Assembly (NCBI RefSeq): GCF_900108875.1
Contig: NZ_FNYJ01000001.1
Coordinates: 930,001 to 994,000, forward strand
DNA length: 64,000 nt
Direction of reading: 5' to 3'
Source: Pseudomonas sp. NFR16
GTDB lineage: Bacteria; Pseudomonadota; Gammaproteobacteria; Pseudomonadales; Pseudomonadaceae
Of this stretch, positions 47,157-57,818 are shown one piece after another. Position 1 is the first letter of the stretch; each line of letters starts with the position of its first letter. Under the pieces are notes generated by a model that saw only the letters and a list, made by a program, of their open reading frames with translations, was not told the origin of the DNA and did no database searches. Made by a program: the position numbers and the translations under genes.

Positions 47157-48755
47157 ATGAAAGAAGCCATGCACGAGAACCTGATCGAGATTCGTCAGTT
47201 GCGCGTCGCCTTCAAGGGCGTCGAGGTGGTCCGCGGCATTGATCTGACCCTGCGGCGGGGAGAATGCCTGGCGCTGGTGGGTGAGTCCGGGTCCGGCAAG
47301 TCGGTGACCGCTCACTCGATCCTGCGCCTGCTGCCCGCGCAGAGCGTCAGCACGCAAGGCAGCATTCGCTACAACGGCCTGGACCTGCTGCGCGCCAGCG
47401 ACCGCCAGTTGCGTTCACTGCGCGGCAATCGCATCGCGATGATCTTTCAGGAGCCAATGACCTCGCTCAACCCACTGCACACGGTGGAGAAGCAGATCGG
47501 TGAAATCCTGGCAATGCACAAAGGGCTCAAGGGCAAGGCCGCCCGTGACCGCACCCTCGAGCTCCTGGAACTGGTCGGCATCCACAATCCGCTGCACCGG
47601 CTCAAGGCTTACCCTCATCAACTGTCCGGAGGGCAGCGACAACGGGTGATGATTGCCATGGCGCTGGCGAACGATCCCGACCTGCTGATCGCCGACGAGC
47701 CCACCACCGCGCTGGACGTGACGGTGCAGCTGAAGATTCTGGAATTGCTCAAGTCATTGCAGGCGCGCCTGGGCATGTCGCTGCTGTTGATCAGCCACGA
47801 CCTCAATCTGGTGAAACGCATTGCGCAACGGGTCTGCGTGATGCGCGCCGGTGAAATCGTCGAGCAGGCCGACTGCCAGATGCTGTTTGCCAATCCGCAG
47901 CATGAATACAGCCGATTGCTGATCAATGCCGAACCCGACGGCGAGCCGGTGCCGACCGTGCACCCGCAGACCCTGTTGTCCGTGGACGACCTGAAGATCT
48001 GGTTCCCGCTACCCAAACCGCTGTTCCGGCGCGAGCGGCAGTACATCAAAGCGGTGGATGGGGTCAGCTTCGAACTGCTCAAGGGCAAGACGCTGGGGAT
48101 CGTCGGCGAATCCGGATCGGGCAAGTCGACGCTGGGTCAGGCGATCCTGCGGCTGATCGACTCTGAAGGCAGCATCCGCTTTGCCAACAAGGAGCTGAGC
48201 CTGCACAGCCAGCACCTCATGCGCCCGCTGCGCAAGCGCATGCAGGTGGTGTTTCAGGACCCGTTCGGCAGCCTCAGCCCCAGGATGACCGTGCAGCAGA
48301 TCATTGCCGAAGGCTTGCTGACCCACGGCATCGGCACGCCACAGGAGCGCGAACAGACCGTCATCCGGGTGTTGCAGGAAGTGGGGCTCGACCCGCAGAT
48401 GCGGCATCGTTATCCCCACGAGTTTTCCGGCGGGCAGCGCCAGCGGATCTCCATCGCTCGAGCGCTGGTCCTGGAGCCGGACCTGATCCTGCTGGACGAG
48501 CCAACCTCGGCGCTGGATCGCACGGTGCAGAAGCAGGTGGTGGCGTTGCTGCGCGACCTGCAGATCCGCCACGGCCTGACCTATCTGTTCATCAGCCATG
48601 ACCTGGCCGTGGTGCATGCGCTGGCCCATGATCTGATCGTGATCAAGGACGGCAAAGTGATCGAACAAGGCGCGTCCCGGGACATCTTCGCCCATCCGCA
48701 GCAACCTTATACGCGGGAGCTGTTGAACGCATCGGGTCTGGCGTTTGCGCGGTAG
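47157..48755 (+). CDS. Peptide ABC transporter double ATPase (YejF-like)
   Basis: A 532-residue fusion of two ABC ATPases. Half one has Walker [10 protein letters not shown], signature LSGGQRQR and Walker [13 protein letters not shown]. Half two has [17 protein letters not shown] and [12 protein letters not shown]. The two sites in one chain replace the DppD/DppF pair and are the YejF architecture. It is the last gene of the importer. A nearer in-frame ATG ([11 protein letters not shown]) three codons downstream is an alternative start. Confidence 0.92.
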   Translation: MKEAMHENLIEIRQLRVAFKGVEVVRGIDLTLRRGECLALVGESGSGKSVTAHSILRLLPAQSVSTQGSIRYNGLDLLRASDRQLRSLRGNRIAMIFQEPMTSLNPLHTVEKQIGEILAMHKGLKGKAARDRTLELLELVGIHNPLHRLKAYPHQLSGGQRQRVMIAMALANDPDLLIADEPTTALDVTVQLKILELLKSLQARLGMSLLLISHDLNLVKRIAQRVCVMRAGEIVEQADCQMLFANPQHEYSRLLINAEPDGEPVPTVHPQTLLSVDDLKIWFPLPKPLFRRERQYIKAVDGVSFELLKGKTLGIVGESGSGKSTLGQAILRLIDSEGSIRFANKELSLHSQHLMRPLRKRMQVVFQDPFGSLSPRMTVQQIIAEGLLTHGIGTPQEREQTVIRVLQEVGLDPQMRHRYPHEFSGGQRQRISIARALVLEPDLILLDEPTSALDRTVQKQVVALLRDLQIRHGLTYLFISHDLAVVHALAHDLIVIKDGKVIEQGASRDIFAHPQQPYTRELLNASGLAFAR

Positions 48756-48949
48756 CGCGGTGATGGGTCGGTACTTGAGGATTCGAACCGACAGGGCTGT
48801 GGGCGTGCGCTCGCTCTCGCAGGGCTTTGCGCAGGGGCTGGCGCAGGTCTGGCGCAGGGCCGGGGTTCCCGATACACCTTGCAACACCTACTACACTGAC
48901 GGGCGAAAGCGTATCATCGCGCCCCAGTTTTCTTGCCTCGGTGCCTCTC

Positions 48950-50008
48950 ATGTCCACACTACCGCTCACCTCCGCCGAACGTCGTGGCTGGTCATTCTGG
49001 TGGAAACCCCTGGTGTTTCTGCTGGTGGCCGCCATTGGCCTGTACTACGTCAAGTGGTCGCCGTATTACCTGAAGTCCTTCGTGGCCGCCGACACCCACA
49101 ACATTGGCGGCTCAATCATCAACGACAACCCGGCCAGCCCTTGGGCTGCGGCACTGGCCTACGCTCAGGTGTACTTTCTGGCGATCTGGAAAGCCGCTGT
49201 ACTGGCCGTGATCCTGGGTTCTTTGTTGCAAGTGCTGATCCCCCGTGACTGGCTGCTGAAGATGTTCGGCCGCGCAGGCCTCGGCTCCACCGTACGCGGC
49301 GGCCTGTTCGCCCTGCCCGGCATGATGTGCAGCTGCTGTGCGGCACCGGTGGCTGCCGGCCTGCGCAAGCAACGGGTCTCGGTGGGAGCGGCGCTGGCGT
49401 TCTGGATCGCCAACCCGGTGCTCAACCCGGCCACGCTGGTGTTCATGGGTTTCGTGCTGGGCTGGGGCTTCACGGCGCTGAGACTGGTGGCGGGGATCGT
49501 GCTGGTGATCGGGGTTTCACTGGTGGCGCAGCGCATCTCGCGCCCGGACGTCTTGCCCGAGCCCGCCGTGGAAGCGGTGACTGAAGCCGAGACGCCGGCG
49601 CAAGGCAGCCTGCTGAGCCGTTGGGGCAAGTCGATCTGGCAGCTGTTCTGGACCACCATCCCGATCTACGTCGTGGCGGTGCTGGTGCTGGGCGCCGCAC
49701 GGGTCTGGCTGTTCCCTCACGTCGACGGCGCGATGGGCAATGGTTTGCTGTGGCTGGTCCCGCTGGCGATCGTCGGCACGCTGTTCGTGATTCCAACCGC
49801 GGCGGAAATCCCGATTGTGCAGACCCTCATGACCCTGGGCCTGAGCACCGCCCCGGCCGTGGCCCTCCTGATGACCCTGCCGAGCGTGAGCCTGCCGTCC
49901 CTGCTGATGCTGCGCAAATCGTTCGACGCCCGGGTGCTGGTGACCGTGGGTGTACTGACGATGGTGATCGGCGTAATCAGCGGCCTGATCGGCGCCGCGG
50001 TGTTATAG
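48950..50008 (+). CDS. Permease of the ArsP/DUF318 family
   Basis: A 352-residue polytopic membrane protein with about eight helices. The family signature near residue 125 reads MMCSCCAAPVAAGLRKQRVS, followed by the conserved WIANPVLNPATLVFMGF. It has a second homologous half (PTAAEIPIVQTLMTLGL). Some relatives (ArsP) export trivalent organoarsenicals, but many pseudomonad members have no assigned substrate. No ars genes are nearby. The start is fixed by the first recognisable residues (MSTLPLTSAERRG); the upstream open frame is not conserved. Confidence 0.82.
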   Translation: MSTLPLTSAERRGWSFWWKPLVFLLVAAIGLYYVKWSPYYLKSFVAADTHNIGGSIINDNPASPWAAALAYAQVYFLAIWKAAVLAVILGSLLQVLIPRDWLLKMFGRAGLGSTVRGGLFALPGMMCSCCAAPVAAGLRKQRVSVGAALAFWIANPVLNPATLVFMGFVLGWGFTALRLVAGIVLVIGVSLVAQRISRPDVLPEPAVEAVTEAETPAQGSLLSRWGKSIWQLFWTTIPIYVVAVLVLGAARVWLFPHVDGAMGNGLLWLVPLAIVGTLFVIPTAAEIPIVQTLMTLGLSTAPAVALLMTLPSVSLPSLLMLRKSFDARVLVTVGVLTMVIGVISGLIGAAVL

Positions 50009-50020
50009 ACCGCTGCCTTC

Positions 50021-50640
50021 GCCTTCCCGGCTAAAGCCGGTCCTACGACAAACTTGCAGCGTCCGTAGGACCGGCTTCAGCCGGGAACAGGCCGGTACAT
50101 CCGCAGAAGATGCAGCGACTGGAGTTCAGTCTTCGCGAGCAAGCTCACTCCTACAGGGTTTGTGTCCAGCCGCGGACCCGTCGCCCCCGCTTAACCTGTG
50201 GGAGTGAGCCAACTGTCGTTAACGCCCCTTCGATCAAAGGCGTAATGCCCAACGCCTTCCCGGCTAAAGCCAGTCCTACTACAAACTTGCAGCGTCCGTA
50301 GGACCGGCTTCAGCCGGGAAGAGGCCAGTGCATGCCGTGGAGATGTAACGTCTGGCAACCAGCCTTCGCGGGCAAGCGCGCTCCTACAGGATTGTGTCTG
50401 GCCGCGGACCCGTCGCCCCCGCTTAACCTGTGGGAGTGAGCCAACTGTCTTTAACGCCGCCTTCGATCAACGCGTAACACCCGACGCCTTCCCGGCTAAA
50501 GCCGGTCCTCCGAAAACTTGCAGCGTCCGTAGGACCGGCTTCAGCCGGGAAGAGGCCGGTACATCCGCAGAAGATGCAGCGGTTGGAATTCAGTCTTCGC
50601 GAGCAAGCTCACTCCTACAGGTCTCATGCTCGGTTCGTGA
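50021..50640. repeat. Tandem composite REP repeat block, ~232-bp period, about 2.7 copies
   Basis: Copies begin near 50021, 50254 and 50486. Each contains the REP 'cttcccggctaaagccggtc', an inverted REP mate 30-40 bases later ('gtaggaccggcttcagccggga'), a 'gcgagcaagctcactcctacag'-type segment and 'cctgtgggagtgagccaact'. The third copy is truncated. The block fills the 663-base gap between the permease gene and selU, and no gene is seen in it. Confidence 0.85.
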
Positions 50641-50671
50641 CCGATAACGCTGAATCCCGCGGGGCGCTCGT

Positions 50672-51772
50672 CTACTTCGCGCTTCGGTGTTTCAGGTATT
50701 CGACGACGGCCTGCTGATCCCCGGCAAATTCGATCCGGGCATTTTTGCTGTCACGCTGGTAGGCATACATCGGGTCGTAGTATTCGCTGAGCATGGCGCT
50801 GATCCAGCCACGGTGCTGATCCACTGCCCCGCTGCGCGCCTGCTCTTCCAGCGCGCTGTCCATGATCGCTGCCAGGCGCTGATACCGCTCACCGCCCAAC
50901 CGCCGCACGATGCTGGACAAGCTCTGCTTCAGACGCTCGGCGTAGGCGCCGAATCCGCTTTCGATGCCTTGCACGTCAATGAATTCGGCGCACAGATCAA
51001 TCACGTAATCCTTGAGAATCCGCTCCACGCGCCCGTCGAAACTGTCCTCCAGCCACACAAGAGGCGCGGCCTGCATCGTGCGGTACAACTCCAGCGGCAC
51101 GGCGCGGCTGCCGACGATTCGCCCTTCATCCTCGATGACGAACTGATGCAGATGCCGGGCGCGCTTCTTCAGAATGTCGATCGACAGCCTGTTCTCGAAA
51201 TCGATCTGGCCCGGCTGCGGGGTGGCGTGCTTGCCGAAGCTCGAGCCGCGATGATTGGCATGGCCTTCCAGATCCAGCGCGTTATCCAGCTGCTGCAAGA
51301 CTTCGGTTTTACCGGTGCCGGTCAGACCGCCGATCAGCACGAAATCGCATTCGGCGACGGCCTGCTCGGTGATCCCGATCAGGAAATTGCGCATCGCCTT
51401 GTAGCCACCGATCACCCGCGGGTACTGGATGCCTGCCTCGCCCTTGAGCCATTGCTGAGTGATCTGCGAACGCAGGCCGCCGCGAAAGCAATAGAGAAAA
51501 CCGTGCGGATTGTTGCGCGCGAACGAAGACCAGGCTTCGATCCTGGCCTCCTTGAGCGCGCCGCTCACCAGCTTATGGCCCAGTTCGATCGCCGCTTGCT
51601 GGCCTTCTTGCTTGTAACTGGTACCGACTTTCTGCCGTTCGACGTCGTTCATCAGCGGCAGGTTGATCACCCCGGGAAACGCGCCCTTGCTGAATTCCAC
51701 CGGCGCGCGCACGTCCATCAGCGGTACGTCGTGCAGAAAAATGTCGTGAAAATGGGCGCTGTTATCGCGCAT
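50672..51772 (-). CDS. selU: tRNA 2-selenouridine synthase SelU (MnmH)
   Basis: A 366-residue enzyme converting 2-thiouridine at the tRNA wobble position to 2-selenouridine through a geranylated intermediate, using selenophosphate. The N-terminal rhodanese domain has active Cys95 in [11 protein letters not shown]. The P-loop [13 protein letters not shown] (residues 148-160) starts the second domain. Length and motifs match E. coli YbbB. The start overlaps the selD stop by one base (TGATG), so selenophosphate synthase and its consumer are translationally coupled. Confidence 0.94.
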   Translation of the reverse strand: MRDNSAHFHDIFLHDVPLMDVRAPVEFSKGAFPGVINLPLMNDVERQKVGTSYKQEGQQAAIELGHKLVSGALKEARIEAWSSFARNNPHGFLYCFRGGLRSQITQQWLKGEAGIQYPRVIGGYKAMRNFLIGITEQAVAECDFVLIGGLTGTGKTEVLQQLDNALDLEGHANHRGSSFGKHATPQPGQIDFENRLSIDILKKRARHLHQFVIEDEGRIVGSRAVPLELYRTMQAAPLVWLEDSFDGRVERILKDYVIDLCAEFIDVQGIESGFGAYAERLKQSLSSIVRRLGGERYQRLAAIMDSALEEQARSGAVDQHRGWISAMLSEYYDPMYAYQRDSKNARIEFAGDQQAVVEYLKHRSAK

Positions 51773-52806
51773 CAGACCACCTCGACAGCGAGTCGCTGTC
51801 GCTCCACCAGTTCACCGATCGGCGCAAGACTCAAACCCAGCTCGCCCGCCAGTGCAAGAAACGCCTGTTCTTCGGCAGGTTCCACCGCAATCAGCAGGCC
51901 ACCGCTGGTCTGCGGATCGCACAGCAGCAATTTCTGCGCCTCGCTCAGCGCGCCGATGCGCTCGCCGTAGCTGTCGTAATTGCGATGGGTGCCGCCGGGG
52001 ATGCAGTTCTGCTCGATGTAGAAATCGACGCTGCCCAGACGCGGCACTGCCGCCGCGTCCAGTCGCGCGGTGACCTGACTGCCATCGGCCATTTCCACCA
52101 GATGCCCGAGCAGCCCGAATCCGGTCACGTCGGTCATTGCCGTCACGCCCGAAAGTTTCGAAAAGCGGCTGCCAGGCTTGTTCAGTGTGCACATGACATC
52201 GCGCGCCAGGCCCACGTCTTCGTCGCGCAGCAGGCCTTTCTTCTCGGCCGTGGTGAGGATGCCGATGCCCAGCGGCTTGGTGAGGAACAACTTGCTCCCG
52301 ACCGTCGCGGTGTCATTGCGCTTCATGAAGCGTTTTTCCACCAGACCGGTGACGGCCAGCCCGAAAATCGGCTCCGGCGCGTCGATCGAATGGCCACCGG
52401 CCAGGGGGATACCGGCGGCGTCACACACGGCGCGACCACCCCGAATCACTTCGCGGGCGATTTCCGGGGCAAGCACGTTGACCGGCCAGCCGAGAATGGC
52501 GATGGCCATCAGCGGATCGCCACCCATCGCGTAAATGTCGCTGATCGCGTTAGTGGCGGCGATCCGGCCGAAATCAAAGGGATCGTCGACGATCGGCATG
52601 AAAAAGTCGGTGGTCGACACCACGCCTTTCTCATCATCGATGGCGTACACCGCAGCGTCGTCGCGCGACGCATTACCGACCCACAGCCGCGGATCGAGGT
52701 TCTGCGCGCCACTGCCGGCGAGAATGGTTTCCAGGACTTTGGGAGAAATCTTGCAGCCGCAACCGGCGCCGTGGCTGTACTGGGTAAGGCGAACTGTGTC
52801 GTTCAT
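51772..52806 (-). CDS. selD: Selenide, water dikinase SelD
   Basis: A 344-residue enzyme making selenophosphate from selenide and ATP. The catalytic region [10 protein letters not shown] gives Cys16 (equivalent to E. coli Cys17) and Cys18; no in-frame UGA is present, so this is the Cys form. Other conserved blocks are [38 protein letters not shown] and [16 protein letters not shown] 52806 gives the normal N-terminus. It is coupled to selU; no selA or selB gene is in the window. Confidence 0.95.
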   Translation of the reverse strand: MNDTVRLTQYSHGAGCGCKISPKVLETILAGSGAQNLDPRLWVGNASRDDAAVYAIDDEKGVVSTTDFFMPIVDDPFDFGRIAATNAISDIYAMGGDPLMAIAILGWPVNVLAPEIAREVIRGGRAVCDAAGIPLAGGHSIDAPEPIFGLAVTGLVEKRFMKRNDTATVGSKLFLTKPLGIGILTTAEKKGLLRDEDVGLARDVMCTLNKPGSRFSKLSGVTAMTDVTGFGLLGHLVEMADGSQVTARLDAAAVPRLGSVDFYIEQNCIPGGTHRNYDSYGERIGALSEAQKLLLCDPQTSGGLLIAVEPAEEQAFLALAGELGLSLAPIGELVERQRLAVEVV

Positions 52807-52993
52807 GAGAGACCCCTGAGTTTCAAGGCGCTGAAGTCTACCAGAGCCGGGCCATGCCGGTGGTATGGGAGGATGGTCGGAACTGCATCGCCCCGGCTGC
52901 GGGCAACGTCTGAATCGCCGGAGAACAGCTGCTCGCGGGGGCTGATTTCCAATCGCTGTAGCTTCAGCGGCTGTACCGGCCGTTTCGTGAGCA

Positions 52994-53400
52994 AGCTCAC
53001 TCCCACAAAGATCTCCGGACATCCCCGGGCTCTCTGACCAGACACAAATCCCGTGGGAGCGAGCTTGCTCGCGAGGCTGATTTCCAGCCGCTGCATATCC
53101 ACAGCATGCACCGGCCTCTTCCCGGCTGAAGCCGGTCCTACAGACGCCGCAAGCTTCGTAGGACCGGCTTCAGCTCGGAAGGCGTCAGCTCACTCCCACA
53201 AAGATATCCGGACATCCCCGGCTCTCTGACCAGACACAAATCCTGTGGGAGCGAGCTTGCTCGCGAGGCTGATTTCCAGCCGCTGCATATCCACAGCATG
53301 CACCGGCGTTTTCCCGGCTGAAGCCGGTCCCTTAGACGCCGCAAGCTTCGTAGGACCGGCTTCAGCCGGGAAGGCGTCGGGTGTTACGCCGTTGATCGAA
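52994..53400. repeat. Tandem composite REP repeat block, ~193-bp period, two copies
   Basis: Two nearly identical copies start at 52994 and 53187. Each carries 'ggacatcccc', 'gtgggagcgagcttgctcgcgagg', 'cagccgctgcatatccacag' and a facing REP pair (ttcccggctgaagccggtcc ... taggaccggcttcagc). It occupies most of the 52807-53484 gap. No gene is seen here. Confidence 0.85.
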
Positions 53401-53484
53401 AGAGCTTTAATGACATCGGCTCACTTCCACCATGGTGGGCTGTGGACAGTCCTCAAACCCGCGCACAGTCCTGTAACGCCTGTA

Positions 53485-54141
53485 TCACGACGCTGCTTTG
53501 ATCAACGACTCCAGCGATGCATCGAATTTCTGCAAGGCGTTGATCTGCACTTCTCGCTGCTGGTTGATCTGTTCGGCGATTTCCGGAGCGCGTTTGGTGT
53601 GTGCCCAGATCGGCGACATGGAGCGCGCGTCGCTGCCCTCGGCTTTGCCGATGAATTTGAAATCGCCGTCGAAGAATTCCGCGGTAATGCTGGCCTGGAC
53701 ATCGGCGCTGCGTTCGGTGATCAGTTTGCTGCGGGTGTCCAGCAGGACGATGACGTCCGGACGGGCAGCGAGGACGTCGTCCAGGTTTTCGTAGAACTCC
53801 ACTGTCGCGAACTGCTTCTCCAGCGATTCAGCGAACCAGTTGATCGCAAGCTCCGGATCGGAGCTGTTGACATAGGCCTCGCTGATACGGCTATCGGTCA
53901 GCTTCGCCGCGATGCCCGTCTGGGCGGCTGCGTTGTAGCGTTCCATATAGGCCAGGTTGGCGACGGTGTTCTCCGTGAAGATCACGCCGACGGTCTGGGT
54001 GTGCTTGAGGGTCACCGCAGAGGTGGCTTTGGCAGTCCGGAACTGGCCGTCCTGCACGTCGGAATAGCGCGGAGCGCCAGGAACGGCGCAACCGGCCAGG
54101 GCGGCGACCAGTGCAAACAGGGCGGCAATTCGAACAGTCAT
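53485..54141 (-). CDS. Uncharacterised lipoprotein
   Basis: A 218-residue protein. The lipobox LAGC (Cys18) follows a short hydrophobic signal, so the mature protein is lipid-anchored; residue +2 is Ala, which suggests outer-membrane sorting. The ATG at 54141 has GGAG seven bases upstream. The body alternates strands and helices (ARPDVIVLLDTRSKLITE) and ends in a helical, charged tail. I do not recognise the family with confidence. The gene stands alone between repeats and an MFS gene. Confidence 0.75.
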   Translation of the reverse strand: MTVRIAALFALVAALAGCAVPGAPRYSDVQDGQFRTAKATSAVTLKHTQTVGVIFTENTVANLAYMERYNAAAQTGIAAKLTDSRISEAYVNSSDPELAINWFAESLEKQFATVEFYENLDDVLAARPDVIVLLDTRSKLITERSADVQASITAEFFDGDFKFIGKAEGSDARSMSPIWAHTKRAPEIAEQINQQREVQINALQKFDASLESLIKAAS

Positions 54142-54252
54142 GGGTTTTCTCCGCACCGCGGCTCAGTGGATGTGGTGCAATCCTGAGCCTTGCGCGAGAA
54201 ATTCAAAACTTGAGTCGATCAATGATCAACATCGATCAAAGCAATAATGCCG

Positions 54253-55416
54253 TCAGACTTTCGCCAGGCGTCGCGCGGTCAGCACTTGCGCGAGCATCAG
54301 CGTTCCCACGCACAGCAATGCCACGCGCAGCCCCGTCGCGTGCGCGGCGAACCCTATCAACGCCGGCCCCAGCAAAATGCCCGAGTAACCGATGGCGGTG
54401 ATGGTGGCAATCGCCAGCCCCGGCGGCATGGCGGTTTGCGCGCCCACTACCGAGCAGTACACCGGAAAGGTGTTGGACAAACCGATGCCGATCAGCGCGA
54501 AGCCCAGCAGAAACAAGGGCGGCGATTCGAGCAGGATCGCCATGGCGAATCCGACCATCACCAACACGCCGCCGATTACCAGCACCCGCACCGCGCCGAA
54601 GCGACGCCGCAGGGTGTCGCCACAGAAACGCCCGGCGGCCATGGTCAGTGAAAACACCGCGAACGCGCCTCCTGCGATGCGCGGGTCGACCTGATGCGCG
54701 GTCCTCAGAAACAGCGCGCTCCAGTCCAGCATGGCGCCTTCGACCAACAGCGCGACGAAGCACAGCAGCCCCACCACCAGCACTTTTCCGGTCGGACGCG
54801 CCACCGGCGCTGCGGGATCATCAGCGCCATAGGGCAACAGGTGCCGGGCGTGCCAGAGGAGCAATCCGGCCACAATCGCCACCACCACGCAGACCGACAA
54901 CAGCGGCGTCGCCCCGGCCCACAGCAACAGGCTCATCAGTAACGCACTGGTGATGCCGCCCAGACTGAACAGCCCATGGAATCCCGACATCAGCGGTCGT
55001 CCATGGTCCTGTTCGACCATCAGGCCCTGCACGTTCATGGCCACATCGATGCTGCCAAGGCCGGCACCGAACACAGCCAGGGCCAGGGCGAGGCCTGCGA
55101 AGGACGACAGACTCGCCAGCAACGGCAGCATGCAGCAAATGAGCGTGCCACCGACCAAGGCGACAAACCGGCAACCCTTGCGCGTGGTCATCATGCCGGC
55201 CAGTGGCATGGCCAGCAGCGAACCCAGCCCGAAGCACAACAACAGCAGCCCCAGTTCGGCCTCGCCGACGCCGGCCCGGTCGCGGGCGTAAGGCACCAAC
55301 GGCGCCCACGCGCCCAGCGCCATGCCGGATAACAGAAACGTCAGGCGGTAGCTCCAGAGGTGAATCAACGTGGGGGTTTTGACGGACTGAGCGATAGACA
55401 AAGGGCAGTGTTCCAA
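54253..55416 (-). CDS. MFS transporter (YbjJ-like)
   Basis: A 387-residue major facilitator with about twelve membrane helices in two halves. The first-half loop is MPLAGMMTTRKGCR and the second-half equivalent is FCGDTLRRRFGAVR. The overall pattern (GMALGAWAPLVPYARDRAGV, FGLGSLLAMPLAG) resembles the YbjJ group of unassigned sugar/drug-like transporters. The longest frame begins with TTG (55416) and an internal start within the next 30 codons is possible. There is no neighbouring enzyme to suggest a substrate. Confidence 0.82.
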   Translation of the reverse strand: MEHCPLSIAQSVKTPTLIHLWSYRLTFLLSGMALGAWAPLVPYARDRAGVGEAELGLLLLCFGLGSLLAMPLAGMMTTRKGCRFVALVGGTLICCMLPLLASLSSFAGLALALAVFGAGLGSIDVAMNVQGLMVEQDHGRPLMSGFHGLFSLGGITSALLMSLLLWAGATPLLSVCVVVAIVAGLLLWHARHLLPYGADDPAAPVARPTGKVLVVGLLCFVALLVEGAMLDWSALFLRTAHQVDPRIAGGAFAVFSLTMAAGRFCGDTLRRRFGAVRVLVIGGVLVMVGFAMAILLESPPLFLLGFALIGIGLSNTFPVYCSVVGAQTAMPPGLAIATITAIGYSGILLGPALIGFAAHATGLRVALLCVGTLMLAQVLTARRLAKV

Positions 55417-55562
55417 CAGAGGTCAGGAAAGTGTGGGTTGCAGTGTTCAGTGAGTGAAGCTCGGAGCGTGAAGCGTGGTGATCCAGAGTCGTAACCGAAT
55501 GCCGCCTGAGCCTTGTGGGCACCGTTGGCCGACCCCCACAAGGCAAAGCACAGCGCGCCGTT

Positions 55563-57632
55563 TTACATCATCGGCGCCACCATGCTGACGACCCGCAGCG
55601 CCAGGCCTTCGTAGGCGTCTAGGGTGATGGTGAATTCGCCTTCTTCGGTCAGATCGCCTTCGACGCGCTCGTTGATGATGTCGACCACCGGGCCCGGTGC
55701 GATCCCCGGCAGATGCAGGGTTTCGACGATAGGTTCGGCGCTGAAGTTGAGCGCCGTGATCTGCGTACCCTTCCCTGCAGGCAGTTCGTGAACCATGATC
55801 AACAGGCCTGGATGTTCGACGTCCGGGATCATGATCTGGCGACTGGCCGCGATGTCGTAGGCGCGACGCACGGCGAGGATTTTCTTCAGCTGCGACGCGA
55901 AGGAATCCGGGCGCTGTAATTGCTCGATCAGGCTGCCGTACAAGGTTTTAGCGCGCGGCATGCCGCCAGCCGACACCTCGTTATCAGGGTCCAGGTCCAC
56001 CAGATCGTAGGCTCCCCGATGAATCCAGCGCGTGTCGCCGTCGCCCATCAGATGGGCCACCTGTTCGGCGGGCAGCGGCAATGCGCCTACCAGGTCCCAA
56101 CCCGACAGCGCGAACACGCCTGGCTGCATGGCATTGAACATCACCAGCAGCAGATGGATGTGGCGAATGGTGTCGACGTCGGCATCAGTAATGGCGTCCA
56201 GGTCACGAATGCCCAGCGCGGCGGTGATGATGCTGGCAGTAGTGCACGACACGCCGTTGGTGACGAACTTGAGGTTGTACGGCGCGTGCTCGCCAGCCAG
56301 GCGCTCGTACATTTCTTCGCGGATGTGCTCACGCAGAATGTTGCCGGGAAACGTCTGCCCCATGTACAGGTACTGATCGTGGGCGTGCAGCGTCCAGAAA
56401 TGCACCAGTTCCAGGGTTAGTTCATCGTGGTTCTGCAAGGCGTGAATGAGCGACGCCGGGTCGATGCCGAAGTCATGCACCTGGCGCAGCATCAGCCGCA
56501 GAAATTCGGTCCGGCCGGTGAGCAACGCATGCTGGTAGGCCGGGCGCGTGATGAAGTCATACGACAGATCGGCGCCGCCATGGGACATCGCAGCAATATC
56601 GTCGATGGTCAGGTTGAGTTCCTGAAAACTGAACCCGCCCGCCTTGCGAATCGCGCCGGCCAGCAATTGGTTGCCGGTAATCGACAGCGGATGACTTTCC
56701 GACCACGCCGTGCCGTCCGCCTTGCGCTCCACGCCGAGGAAGCCGTTGGCATCGAGGCGCAGCACCCGCGCGCCCATCACATCGATCGCATGCAGCGCAT
56801 CGCCGATGATCATCTGTTGCGCGGCAAAGCTGGGGTCCAGCCAGTTGAGCGAAGGCTGACCTTCCTTGAAATAATGCAGGTACACCCAGCGCCGGTCCTT
56901 ACCGTCAACGCCGGTAATCACCGGCGTGGCGCTCCAGTCGGTTTCCTTGACACCGGGCTCGAAGAAAATCACCCGCTGCAACTGACCGACGATGTAATGC
57001 TTGTCCCGCAGCGCATCCACCGTCGCCGGCGGCAGGTTGATCGCGTCGCGCCCTGGCGGCACGTCAGGCAGCAGCGCCCAGTCTTCCTCTTTGATTTCGA
57101 CCATGTGGTACAGGCCGGGGTATTGCTCGTAAGCGAGCTCGGCCAGACGAAAATCCGCGCCCTTGCCGGTGTGCGACGGGATCACGTCGTCGACGATTAC
57201 GGCGTTATGCGCGGCGGCGATACGGCTGAGGTTGAGAAACTGCGCATCGGTGCCCAGATCGGCATCCACTTCGAAACTGATGCGGTCGAAATTTCCGTCG
57301 ATGCTCGGCGTGCGCTGACGCCCCTTGAGGCCGCCGGACGCCTTCAACGGCCCGTTATGAATGCCCTGAATGCCGATCTCCGAGAGCGCGTGCCAGAGTT
57401 TTTCATCGCCCAGGGCCTCAAGCACCGAGCCGTCTTCGCGGGTGATGATCGAGGCGGGATACGCGGTGAACCAGACCGAAGCGATCGCCGAAGCGTCCCG
57501 TGGTCGGGCCTGAGCGTAAGGCCGTTGCCAGAGCCGGCCCTGGCCACCATAAAGTTTTGCGCGTTGCTGGGCGGCATGGAGCATCGATTGCTCCACCAGC
57601 CATTCCACATACTGCTTGTCCGGGGTGGTCAT
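55563..57632 (-). CDS. treS: Trehalose synthase TreS (maltose-trehalose isomerase, GH13)
   Basis: A 689-residue GH13 enzyme that interconverts maltose and trehalose. Catalytic residues are visible: nucleophile D294 (RVLRLDANG), acid/base E338 (FSFQELN) and the H402-D403 pair (LQNHDEL). Length and sequence pattern match the 689-residue TreS described from P. stutzeri, not the longer TreS-maltokinase fusion. ATG 57632 gives that length exactly. No glgE, treY, treZ or maltokinase gene is adjacent, so it acts here as a single-gene unit, probably in osmolyte balance or maltose/trehalose use. Confidence 0.9.
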   Translation of the reverse strand: MTTPDKQYVEWLVEQSMLHAAQQRAKLYGGQGRLWQRPYAQARPRDASAIASVWFTAYPASIITREDGSVLEALGDEKLWHALSEIGIQGIHNGPLKASGGLKGRQRTPSIDGNFDRISFEVDADLGTDAQFLNLSRIAAAHNAVIVDDVIPSHTGKGADFRLAELAYEQYPGLYHMVEIKEEDWALLPDVPPGRDAINLPPATVDALRDKHYIVGQLQRVIFFEPGVKETDWSATPVITGVDGKDRRWVYLHYFKEGQPSLNWLDPSFAAQQMIIGDALHAIDVMGARVLRLDANGFLGVERKADGTAWSESHPLSITGNQLLAGAIRKAGGFSFQELNLTIDDIAAMSHGGADLSYDFITRPAYQHALLTGRTEFLRLMLRQVHDFGIDPASLIHALQNHDELTLELVHFWTLHAHDQYLYMGQTFPGNILREHIREEMYERLAGEHAPYNLKFVTNGVSCTTASIITAALGIRDLDAITDADVDTIRHIHLLLVMFNAMQPGVFALSGWDLVGALPLPAEQVAHLMGDGDTRWIHRGAYDLVDLDPDNEVSAGGMPRAKTLYGSLIEQLQRPDSFASQLKKILAVRRAYDIAASRQIMIPDVEHPGLLIMVHELPAGKGTQITALNFSAEPIVETLHLPGIAPGPVVDIINERVEGDLTEEGEFTITLDAYEGLALRVVSMVAPMM

Positions 57633-57818
57633 AGGATCCAGGGTTCCGTCTTCAAGAGGATTGGAGAGGTCGCCCGGGCGGCGGCTTCGCGGGCCGGGAC
57701 GATCCTGTCTACGCCGTTGCTTAAGTCTATGAGCGTGCACAGGCCCAAACGTTCGTTGCATGAAGAACGGTGATCGCAGATTTCGTGACAACCCACAGGC
57801 GTGGCTGCTCCAGGGGCA

